Positions 1 through 6,945 of a stretch of DNA of 64,000 nucleotides are shown here, one piece after another. The notes beneath the pieces were generated by a model. It had not been told where the DNA came from. It worked only from the letters and a program-made list of their open reading frames with translations, and did no database searches. Position numbers and translations under genes: made by a program. The stretch spans positions 3,945,026 to 4,009,025 of the forward strand of contig NZ_CP113797.1 in the NCBI RefSeq assembly GCF_026802175.1, given 5' to 3'. The stretch's first letter is position 1. Each line of letters opens with the position of its first letter. Source of the DNA: Thermocoleostomius sinensis A174 (GTDB lineage: Bacteria; Cyanobacteriota; Cyanobacteriia; Elainellales; Elainellaceae).

Positions 1-522
1 AAACCCATTAAAAGCCTGCATTCCCCATTTCAAGAACTGATAGCGGGCTTGGTTGCGCGCAAATTCCATTTGCATATTTAGTCGCAGGGCTGCATCTAGC
101 TGGCTAAAATCCACCTGCACCGAGTGATCGACCACTAAATCGACGGGCACCAATGGTTCTACAATGCTTGGATCGTGACCCATGCGATCGGCCGCCGATC
201 GCATGGCAGCCAAATCCACCAACACCGGCACCCCTGTAAAATCTTGTAGCAGAATTCGCGCCACCACAAACGGAATTTCAGCCGTGCGCTCTGCCTGCGG
301 CTGCCAGTTGGCTAGGGTGCGAATGTCGTCTTCTGTAATGCGCTGGTCATCATAGTTGCGCAACACGGACTCTAATACCAGCCGAATGCTGACAGGCAAC
401 TGGGCGATCGGGCCGATTCCGGCTTCCTCAAGCTTAGGCAACGAGTAGAACCAAGCCGGCTGATTTCCCATTGGAGTAAAGCGTTGCAGCGTATCAAACA
501 ACTGATGAGGTGAGTCCATCAT
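1..522 (-). CDS. acnA: aconitate hydratase A, N-terminal part (runs off the window)
   Basis: Aconitase interconverts citrate and isocitrate in the TCA cycle through a 4Fe-4S cluster. Only the first 174 codons are present; the gene continues left of base 1. The translation shows the AcnA/IRP1 signature [18 protein letters not shown] followed by [13 protein letters not shown] and, at the window edge, FLKWGMQAF. These match the AcnA/IRP1 type, not the AcnB type that I know as the usual cyanobacterial enzyme. The start is the first of two ATGs at 522, with a GAGGAG ribosome site just upstream. The cluster-binding cysteines lie outside the window, so activity cannot be judged. Family assignment is secure. 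Confidence 0.93.
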   Translation of the reverse strand, partial: MMDSPHQLFDTLQRFTPMGNQPAWFYSLPKLEEAGIGPIAQLPVSIRLVLESVLRNYDDQRITEDDIRTLANWQPQAERTAEIPFVVARILLQDFTGVPVLVDLAAMRSAADRMGHDPSIVEPLVPVDLVVDHSVQVDFSQLDAALRLNMQMEFARNQARYQFLKWGMQAFNGF

Positions 523-646
523 CTTTGTTCTCCTCGGAAGTTCGTTATCAGATCAGTTAATAGCGTTGCACTGATGCTAAAAGTCTAGTTGTCTTGCGTC
601 CTGCAAAATGTTCTAGGATAGCGATAGTTCATTCGTTAGATAAATC

Positions 647-844
647 ATGGCTAGTCGCGCCGAGCAAGAAGAATATTTGGCATCGATCGCCCAAGCAGTT
701 GACGTGGGTGATTTTGATTATTTACCGCCCGACCAAATTCGGGTGCTGAATGATCTAATTGCCGCCGCTTGGAACGCTCTAAAACAAGGCGAAGATGTTG
801 CTCCTCACATTGATAAAATTGAACAGGTTCGGGAACGGCGGTAG
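647..844 (+). CDS. small conserved hypothetical protein
   Basis: A 65-residue acidic, cysteine-free soluble protein with no signal peptide or membrane segment. It reads as two or three amphipathic helices, with a central DYLPPDQI turn and a charged RERR tail. Codon use resembles the neighbours and it is divergent from acnA with a 124-base gap, so it probably has its own promoter. No clear Shine-Dalgarno sequence precedes the ATG at 647. I recognise it only as the kind of short uncharacterised protein common in cyanobacterial genomes; no function is proposed. Confidence 0.7.
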   Translation: MASRAEQEEYLASIAQAVDVGDFDYLPPDQIRVLNDLIAAAWNALKQGEDVAPHIDKIEQVRERR

Positions 845-998
845 TTCATCGGTAGAATGGCGGTGCTTGGCAGATCGCTGCCTCTCTTGCCCAAGAGGCA
901 AGACTTGGTGCGGTAAGCTAAAAGAGATACGTTGCTTTTCTTAGCGGTTTCATTAATTTATCTATCATTTATCCATTGTCATCTATTAGTGTCATCCT

Positions 999-1259
999 AT
1001 GCCTCCTCGTTGGCCCCGACAACCCACTCGCTCTGATCCGGCCTACCGCAAATTAGACGATCGCATGAACTTTGCGATGCATGTTGCCATCTTCGCGGCA
1101 ACTAACTCTGGGATTTGGTTTGTGCGCACGTTGCGATCGGCATCTTGGAGTTGGTCGGTTTGGTTGACCGGACTGTGGGTATTGGCACTGGTGGCTCATG
1201 CTGTTTTTATCTTTGCGTTAGCTAACTATTCTGATTCAACGTCTGCTTCAGGCGAATGA
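999..1259 (+). CDS. 2TM domain-containing small membrane protein
   Basis: An 86-residue protein with a basic, proline-rich N-terminus (residues 1-22) followed by two hydrophobic segments, roughly residues 23-45 and 52-76, separated by a short polar turn. This matches the layout of the 2TM domain family (short proteins with two membrane spans). A Trp-rich stretch SASWSWSVWL begins the second segment. The N-terminus is predicted cytoplasmic from its arginines. Role unknown. It sits among other short conserved genes on the same strand, spaced too widely to call an operon. Confidence 0.75.
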   Translation: MPPRWPRQPTRSDPAYRKLDDRMNFAMHVAIFAATNSGIWFVRTLRSASWSWSVWLTGLWVLALVAHAVFIFALANYSDSTSASGE

Positions 1260-1318
1260 CTTTAATGACTTTAGAAGCCAGATAATCTCCCATCGAAATC
1301 ATAGAGGGTCTGTATCCT

Positions 1319-1624
1319 ATGGCATATTCCAGCACTGAAACGATTGAAAAATTAGCGGCGGCGATCGGTGAAAATGTCTACATTGATATTGCCAAATGGC
1401 ATCTTTATTTGCGCGATGCTCACCTCCACACTCCCCTAGCCGAACAACTCTATCCCATGATCACCGCCGGGAGTTTACAAGAAAACCAAGTGCTTGAGGT
1501 ATTAAAGCAAATTTCCGTCAAATTAGGCGGCGGCAAGCTGGAGGTTCCTTTATCAGATTTATTGCCAATGCAGGCACAAGTCCATTTAATGGATGTGCTT
1601 GAAGAGTTTCAGCGCGATTTATAG
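1319..1624 (+). CDS. DUF3181 family protein
   Basis: A 101-residue soluble protein of the cyanobacterial/plastid-lineage DUF3181 family, recognised from the N-terminal ETIEKLAAAIGENVYIDIAK and the conserved WHLYLRDA stretch. It is predicted to be all-helical with a C-terminal LMDVLEEFQ helix. Function is not known for the family. The ATG at 1319 follows the preceding gene by 59 bases, and a hairpin terminator lies 30 bases after the stop, so this gene probably ends the short transcript that may start at 647 or 999. Confidence 0.82.
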   Translation: MAYSSTETIEKLAAAIGENVYIDIAKWHLYLRDAHLHTPLAEQLYPMITAGSLQENQVLEVLKQISVKLGGGKLEVPLSDLLPMQAQVHLMDVLEEFQRDL

Positions 1625-1654
1625 CACTCTTTGAAGGCAACGAAACTCAGTTAG

Positions 1655-1684
1655 TAGGGTGGGCAATGCTCACCCTATTTGTTT
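1655..1684 (+). terminator. intrinsic terminator after the DUF3181 gene
   Basis: Arms TAGGGTG (1655-1661) and CACCCTA (1671-1677) pair perfectly; inner G-U and G-C pairs extend the stem to about 10 bp around an AAT loop. A T-rich tail follows. The stem also resembles a hairpin sequence dispersed in many cyanobacterial genomes, so it may double as a repeat copy. Confidence 0.65.
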
Positions 1685-1888
1685 CATGTTTGTTTCATCA
1701 CACTCCTTGATCGTTAGTTTTTAGGTTCATTCACAGTATCTCTATACAGTTTCATAACTTTTGTAAAAAATATCTGAAACCATTCCAACTAGTAGTTCGT
1801 TCTTGATATATTTCTTTACCTAAAACTGTTTCTGACTATACATTTAGAGCGATGTTTTCGGTGCAGTACCTCCCTAAAGTTAGGGATA

Positions 1889-3388
1889 TTGGTTGATTTT
1901 TCAGATGTTGTTATGTCACCGGGTGTATTAATTCTGATTGCGGTAATCGGCATCGCACTGTTACTGTTTTTAGTCATTAAACTGCGAATGCAAGCATTCC
2001 TTGCATTGCTGATTGCTAGTTATTTTGTCGCGATCGCGGCTGGAATTCCCTTAAATGAAATCGCTCAAACGCTGCAAGAGGGCATGGGAAATACGCTTGG
2101 CTTTATTGCCATTGTTGTAGGCATTGGCACGATGCTAGGCGAAATGTTGCGGGTGTCGGGAGGCGCCGAACAGCTAGCCCGAACCTTAGTCAACAAGTTT
2201 GGCGAAGAGAGAGCACCCTGGGCTTTGGGGTTGACGGGTGTGATCGTCTCGATTCCCGTCTTTTTTGATGTGGGGTTAATTATTTTGATTCCGCTGGTTT
2301 ACGGTTTAACTCAGCGCACCGGGCGATCGCTGCTCTACTATGCCATCCCACTGGCGGCGGGTTTGGCGATCGGTCATAGCTACATTCCTCCTACTCCGGG
2401 TCCGGTTGCTGTGGCCTCTCTGATTGGAGCCGATCTAGGGTGGGTGATTTTGTTTGGATTGATTGCTGGCATACCCGCTATGATTGCCGGAGGCATTCTA
2501 TTTGGCAATTACATTTCCAAGCAAATTCACGCCAAAGTACCAGAATATATGATTCTGGAGAACTACAACATCTCGGCGGTTGATGATAACGACGAACCAG
2601 AAACGATCGCAGCACACGAGCAGTCTGCCCTAGCACCCCAAGGACGGGCTGTCGCCACGCAAGAGCGGGTTGAGACCAATTACCCCGTTGAAACTGATCA
2701 TCCTAGAGCCAAAGACTTACCCAGCTTCGGCTTAGTATTAGGGTTAATTGCCATTCCCCTCGTGTTGATTCTGCTCAATACCGTATCGGGTGTGCTGTTA
2801 CCAGAAGGCAATGCTGTACGCAACTTCTTGAACTTCATTGGGCATCCCTTCTTCGCACTCCTCGTTGCCACATTGTTGGGGTTCTATACATTAGGAACTC
2901 GTCGTGGTTATTCGCGCCGTGAAATTCAAGAAATTGCCACCAAATCCCTAGAGCCAGTCGGGCTGATTATTCTCGTTACTGGTGCAGGTGGTGTATTTGG
3001 GCGAACGCTGGTAGCAACCGGAGTGGGTGATGCCTTAGCCAATGCGATGACTGCCTTTAATATGCCAATCATTGTGCTAGCTTTTCTAATTGCAACCGCC
3101 GTGCGCGTCTCGCAAGGTTCAGCTACGGTGTCTATGGTGACAGCCGCCGGGCTAATGGCTCCCGTGATTGAAAGCGGCAGTTATTCTGCCCCCATGTTGG
3201 GACTAATTACGATCGCCATTGCATCAGGAGCTACTGTTCTTTCCCACGTCAATGACTCTGGATTCTGGCTAGTCAGCCGATATTTAGGCATTTCTGAAAA
3301 GAACACACTGCGGTCTTGGACAGTGCTAGAGACCATTTTGGGTGGTGTGGGTTTCTTAATTGCGTTGATTATTAGTTTCTTTGTTTGA
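1889..3388 (+). CDS. gntP: GntP-family gluconate:H+ symporter
   Basis: An inner-membrane permease of the GntP family, which imports gluconate or related sugar acids with protons. It has about a dozen hydrophobic segments over 499 residues and family motifs such as PVFFDVGLIILIPL, HSYIPPTPGPVAVA and a C-terminal SHVNDSGFWLVSRY. A hydrophilic loop of about 60 residues (roughly 222-285), rich in Glu, Asp and Ala, separates the two halves and seems longer than usual. The listed start is TTG at 1889; ATG at 1913 would shorten it by 8 residues and neither has a good ribosome site. The gluconokinase gene 132 bases downstream makes gluconate the likeliest substrate. Confidence 0.9.
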   Translation: MVDFSDVVMSPGVLILIAVIGIALLLFLVIKLRMQAFLALLIASYFVAIAAGIPLNEIAQTLQEGMGNTLGFIAIVVGIGTMLGEMLRVSGGAEQLARTLVNKFGEERAPWALGLTGVIVSIPVFFDVGLIILIPLVYGLTQRTGRSLLYYAIPLAAGLAIGHSYIPPTPGPVAVASLIGADLGWVILFGLIAGIPAMIAGGILFGNYISKQIHAKVPEYMILENYNISAVDDNDEPETIAAHEQSALAPQGRAVATQERVETNYPVETDHPRAKDLPSFGLVLGLIAIPLVLILLNTVSGVLLPEGNAVRNFLNFIGHPFFALLVATLLGFYTLGTRRGYSRREIQEIATKSLEPVGLIILVTGAGGVFGRTLVATGVGDALANAMTAFNMPIIVLAFLIATAVRVSQGSATVSMVTAAGLMAPVIESGSYSAPMLGLITIAIASGATVLSHVNDSGFWLVSRYLGISEKNTLRSWTVLETILGGVGFLIALIISFFV

Positions 3389-3520
3389 TCTCCGGGCTAA
3401 TTGGTAATTGGTAATCGGAAATTAGTAATTCGGGATGAATTGTAGCAGGAGTACATACTCCCTATTCTCTACTCCCTCCCCTTCTCCTAATCTAAATGGC
3501 GTGCACTATAGTATCCAACG

Positions 3521-5047
3521 ATGAACAACAGTTACTTCATTGGCGTCGATGTTGGCACAACCAGTACAAAAGCGATCGTCTTTAGCGTGACTGGCGAAAT
3601 GAAAAGCATTAGCAATCGCGGCTATCCGATCGCGGTTCCACGTCCCGGTTGGGCGGAACAAGATCCAGAAGAAATTTTTAGCGATGTGCTGTTGGCAGTG
3701 CGGGAAGCGGTGCGACAGGCCAATATTGCTAAATCTGAGGTGGCGGCGATCGGCTTTAGTGGAGCGATGCACAGTTTGATTGCTGTGAATGCCGAAGGAC
3801 AACCCTTGACACCTGCCATCATTTGGGCTGATAACCGCAGCATTGCGCAAACTACGCGCCTCAAGCAAGATGGAACTGGGCAAGCGCTGTATCGACGCAC
3901 AGGTACTCCCATTCACCCCATGTCGCCTTTGACAAAGCTGCTATGGATGCGCGAAGAAGCCATCGAAATGTTTCAGCAAGCCGCCCGGTTTATTTCTATT
4001 AAGGAATATATCTTCTATAAGCTGTTCGATCGCTTTATTGTAGACTACTCGATTGCTTCGGCTACAGGGTTATTTAACCTGAAACAGCAACAGTGGGATG
4101 CAGAAGCCCTAGACTATGTGGGAATTGCTCCCGATCGCTTAAGCGAACTGGTTCCTACGACCTATGTGCTGCGGGGCTTTAAGCGCGAATATGCCGAAAC
4201 AATGGGTATCGATGCTGACACGCCGATGGTGGTTGGGGCCAGCGATGGAGTGTTAGCCAACTTGGGCGTAGGCGCGATCAATCCACGCCAAGTGGCCATC
4301 ACCTTGGGAACTAGCGGAGCCGTGCGCACGGTTGTTCCTACTCCCTTGACCGATCCACAAGGACGAACCTTCTGCTATGCTCTCACCGAAAATCATTGGG
4401 TGATCGGTGGCCCGTCTAACAATGGCGGCATTGTGCTGCGCTGGTTGCGAGACGAGTTTTGCCAAACCGAAGTAACGTTGGCTAAACAAATGAACGCCGA
4501 TCCTTACGAAATTATGATCAAGGCTGCTTCAGAAATTCCATTGGGGGCAGAGGGTTTGATTTGTCTGCCGTTTTTATCTGGAGAGCGGGCCCCTTACTGG
4601 AACGCAGAAGCGCGCGGAATTTTCTTTGGAGTTGGGCTGCATCATCATCGCGCCCACTTCATTCGTGCCGTTTTAGAGGGAATTTTGTTCAGTGTGTATA
4701 GTATCAATTTGGCGTTGCAAGACTTAGTAAATCCGGCTGAGGAAATTCGCGCGTCGGGTGGATTTGCACGATCGGGCATTTGGCTACAAATGGCAGCCGA
4801 TGTGTTTGGTTATGATGTGGTTGTCCCACAAGTTTATGAAGGCAGCAGTTTTGGGGCGGCTGTCTTGGCAATGGTCGCAGTGGGACAGCTTTCCCAACTA
4901 GAAAATGTAGAATCCCTGATTCAAGCAGGCGATCGATATCATCCTCATCTAGATTACACGCACCGCTATCATCAATTGTTCGATATTTACGATCGACTTT
5001 ATCGCACCAATGTCAACGACTTTTCGCTACTCAATCAACTGCGATAA
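3521..5047 (+). CDS. gntK: gluconokinase, FGGY carbohydrate kinase family
   Basis: Phosphorylates gluconate to 6-phosphogluconate, feeding the pentose phosphate or Entner-Doudoroff route. It is a full-length FGGY kinase (508 residues): N-terminal ATPase-fold motif GVDVGTTSTKAIVF (residues 8-21), substrate region GFSGAMHSL and IIWADNRS, second-half GASDGVLANLGVG and ITLGTSGAVR, and C-terminal RASGGFARSG nucleotide-binding loop. The A-M-H-S and W-A-D-N-R pattern is the gluconokinase type rather than xylulokinase or glycerol kinase. Start is ATG at 3521. It follows gntP on the same strand, giving a self-contained uptake-plus-activation cassette. Substrate is inferred from family and neighbour. 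Confidence 0.9.
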   Translation: MNNSYFIGVDVGTTSTKAIVFSVTGEMKSISNRGYPIAVPRPGWAEQDPEEIFSDVLLAVREAVRQANIAKSEVAAIGFSGAMHSLIAVNAEGQPLTPAIIWADNRSIAQTTRLKQDGTGQALYRRTGTPIHPMSPLTKLLWMREEAIEMFQQAARFISIKEYIFYKLFDRFIVDYSIASATGLFNLKQQQWDAEALDYVGIAPDRLSELVPTTYVLRGFKREYAETMGIDADTPMVVGASDGVLANLGVGAINPRQVAITLGTSGAVRTVVPTPLTDPQGRTFCYALTENHWVIGGPSNNGGIVLRWLRDEFCQTEVTLAKQMNADPYEIMIKAASEIPLGAEGLICLPFLSGERAPYWNAEARGIFFGVGLHHHRAHFIRAVLEGILFSVYSINLALQDLVNPAEEIRASGGFARSGIWLQMAADVFGYDVVVPQVYEGSSFGAAVLAMVAVGQLSQLENVESLIQAGDRYHPHLDYTHRYHQLFDIYDRLYRTNVNDFSLLNQLR

Positions 5048-5080
5048 GTTCCTACCTATTCCGCTAGAAGGTACGCTGAA

Positions 5081-5113
5081 TGGTATCACGACATTTTTTT
5101 AGGCGTGATACCA
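5081..5113. repeat. perfect 10-bp inverted repeat with T-rich loop
   Basis: TGGTATCACG (5081-5090) and CGTGATACCA (5104-5113) are perfect inverted repeats around a 13-base loop that contains seven T. The stop codon of the AraC remnant lies inside the left arm. It could terminate gntK transcription, although no T-run follows the right arm, or be an operator-like palindrome. Confidence 0.5.
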
Positions 5114-5235
5114 TAGAATTCCTTGAATTGTTTGATCAAATGACTTTGATTGCCAAAGCCACATTCTAGGGCAGTATCAGCAATGGTTTGATCGCGACGT
5201 TCTAACAATAGCCGTGCCCGTTCTGCTATGACGAG
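5086..5235 (-). pseudogene. AraC-family regulator, C-terminal HTH remnant
   Basis: About 49 codons remain of the second helix-turn-helix of an AraC/XylS regulator. The translation contains AERARLLLERRDQTIAD, then the family hallmark LECGFGNQSHLIKQFK and the closing FYGITPKK before a TGA at 5086-5088. The upstream part (ligand-binding domain and first helix-turn-helix) is missing: coding similarity stops near 5235, where a long hairpin begins. There is no start codon in a suitable place, so it is a truncated relic. It lies tail-to-tail with gntK; whether it once regulated that cassette is unknown. Confidence 0.75.
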
Positions 5236-5245
5236 CAATAATAAA

Positions 5246-5301
5246 ACCTGCTCTTCGAATCAGTGATTCCTGGAAGACCACTGCGTCGAAAATGAGCAGG
5301 T
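5246..5301. repeat. long imperfect hairpin at the AraC breakpoint
   Basis: ACCTGCTC (5246-5253) pairs with GAGCAGGT (5294-5301); TTCGA (5254-5258) pairs with TCGAA (5286-5290); CAGTG (5261-5265) pairs with CACTG (5279-5283). Together they fold into an 18-bp interrupted stem, flanked by AT-rich sequence. The position exactly beside the truncated gene suggests a small mobile-element relic or MITE-like insertion, or else a structured RNA. I do not recognise the family. Confidence 0.45.
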
Positions 5302-5387
5302 ATGAACTTATTGATACGGTTTAATTACCCAATAAAGGAGACGCTCGAAAAGGCTAGCTATTGCCTTTTCACGTTAATGGTTAAGTT

Positions 5388-5819
5388 CTAGTTGCTAAAA
5401 GTGTCCCTAATATTGTCAACGGCACGTTCAACAACATTCTTCGTGTCGTCGATCGCCTTTTGAGTGCGGGCTGCATCTTCTTCGGCTCGCTTCTCAATGC
5501 GGGCAGCGTCACGCTGAGCTTTACGTCCAATAGCACTGCCATTGTCCGTTGCATCATCCACACGGTCAGCATTCTTATAGGCTGTTTCTTCTAGCTTATC
5601 GGCTGTTTCACGCACAAAGCTTTTGGTGCGACCCGCATCTTCGCGAGCTTTGTCTTGGACATCATTCGCTGATGCAATCAGAGTGCTAGTCGGCTCAGCC
5701 ATAGCCGTCATTGAGAATCCACTTTGCCAAACAAGCGTCATCGCCGATACACAAAGCAGGGCAACAGCCATGCAGCGTCCAATGATCGAGAGGGGTTTTA
5801 CAAATCTATTTAGTCTCAT
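5388..5819 (-). CDS. exported or membrane-anchored helical protein, unknown
   Basis: Starting at ATG 5819 the product is 143 residues: a basic N-terminus and one hydrophobic segment (about residues 15-35, ending near TAMA), then a highly charged Ala/Asp/Glu/Lys/Arg region with heptad-like repeats such as REDAGR, QRDAAR and EEDAAR. This is a long amphipathic helix of the LEA/apolipoprotein-like kind. The hydrophobic segment reads as a signal peptide or N-terminal anchor with cleavage near AMA-EP. An upstream in-frame ATG at 5846 would add 9 residues; neither has a clear ribosome site. Function is unknown; a stress or envelope role is only suggested by composition. Confidence 0.65.
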   Translation of the reverse strand: MRLNRFVKPLSIIGRCMAVALLCVSAMTLVWQSGFSMTAMAEPTSTLIASANDVQDKAREDAGRTKSFVRETADKLEETAYKNADRVDDATDNGSAIGRKAQRDAARIEKRAEEDAARTQKAIDDTKNVVERAVDNIRDTFSN

Positions 5820-6125
5820 AGGATACAGTCTTAGTAAGATTGGCATTCTAGTTCTACTGCATTTGATTACACGACTAAATCGTTCCTGGGGCAGAGGTTT
5901 GAGGAGTGGATTCTCAGGCGCGGGAGAGAAGCTCGATCGGTTTCTGGATAGGGAATAGGGAATCGGCTATTGGGAATACATAAAGATGACGTTTTATTCC
6001 AACCCTTAACCCTCAACACCCTTCAAATCTCTCTTTGGGGGGACGCTAAGCTTGCCTACGATCGCTAGCGTAGAGGGCGGTATGCTGCGGTTTAACCCTG
6101 TTGCGAGCAAGAGTGAGGATTAAAT
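5820..6125. other. intergenic, no gene recognised
   Basis: This gap separates the minus-strand helical protein from the plus-strand SDR gene and must hold both promoters. An open frame reading through the signal-peptide region from 5623 to 5958 is a shadow. I see no structured RNA. A GAGTGAGGAT stretch just before 6126 may be the SDR ribosome site. Confidence 0.5.
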
Positions 6126-6908
6126 ATGCAACTGGCGGGAAAGGTAGCGCTAATTACAGGTACAGGATCAGGAATCGGAAAGGCAGCGGCGTTGCTAATG
6201 GCGAAAGAAGGAGCGAGAGTTGCGGCGATTGACCGGAATTCAGCCGAAAGCCAACAAACAGTGGAACAGATCCAGCAACAGGGGGGCGAAGCGATGACGG
6301 CTGTTGCCGATATTTCTCAGCCAGACCAGATGCAACAGGCGATCGAGCAGGTAGTAGCTACGTTTGGACGTCTTGATATTGTGTTTGCGAATGCAGGTAT
6401 CAATGGCGTTTGGGCACCTATTGAGGAGTTACAACCGGATGAATGGGACAAGACGATCGACACCAATTTGCGTGGCACATTTTTGACGGTGAAATATGCA
6501 ATTCCTTATTTGAAGCAACAGGGCGGCGCGGTGGTGATCAATTCTTCGGTGAATGGAACTCGAATTTTTAGCAACACTGGTGCAACGGCCTATGCCTGTT
6601 CTAAGGCAGCACAGGTGGCGTTTGCCAAGATGGTAGCCCTAGAGCTTGCCAAGTACCGCATTCGTGTGAATGTCATTTGTCCTGGGGCGATCGAAACGGA
6701 TATTGACGAAAGTACCCAACAACGCAATGTAGAGCAGGAAAAAGAACCGGTAGAGTTTCCGTCTGGGCGCATTCCTTTGACCGATGGCAAGCCTGGTTCT
6801 GCTCATCAAGTGGCCCAATTAGTGCTGTTTCTCGTCTCTGACGCCGCTAGCCACATCACGGGCACAGAACTATGGATCGACGGCGGTGAATCGTTGCTGC
6901 AAGGATAA
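6126..6908 (+). CDS. short-chain dehydrogenase/reductase (SDR)
   Basis: A classical SDR of 260 residues, a cytoplasmic NAD(P)-dependent oxidoreductase. Visible motifs are the cofactor loop TGTGSGIGKA (TGxxxGIG), acidic residues near the end of beta-2 (AAIDRN, suggesting NAD preference), the structural NAG, and the catalytic Ser-Tyr-Lys set in INSSVNGT...YACSK. The C-terminal ITGTELWIDGGE is the usual closing motif. Substrate cannot be read from sequence; sugar or alcohol dehydrogenases and FabG-like enzymes share this pattern. The GH31 gene begins 37 bases downstream on the same strand, so the two may be cotranscribed. Confidence 0.88.
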   Translation: MQLAGKVALITGTGSGIGKAAALLMAKEGARVAAIDRNSAESQQTVEQIQQQGGEAMTAVADISQPDQMQQAIEQVVATFGRLDIVFANAGINGVWAPIEELQPDEWDKTIDTNLRGTFLTVKYAIPYLKQQGGAVVINSSVNGTRIFSNTGATAYACSKAAQVAFAKMVALELAKYRIRVNVICPGAIETDIDESTQQRNVEQEKEPVEFPSGRIPLTDGKPGSAHQVAQLVLFLVSDAASHITGTELWIDGGESLLQG

Positions 6909-6945
6909 CTTTGCCCGTAAATGCTTTTTGTAATTCTCAACTCGT

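Noticed and set aside
3506-3916. Open frame of 136 codons antisense to the gluconokinase gene
   Set aside because: It is a shadow of gntK with no recognisable protein content; frames opposite G+C-rich coding sequence are common.
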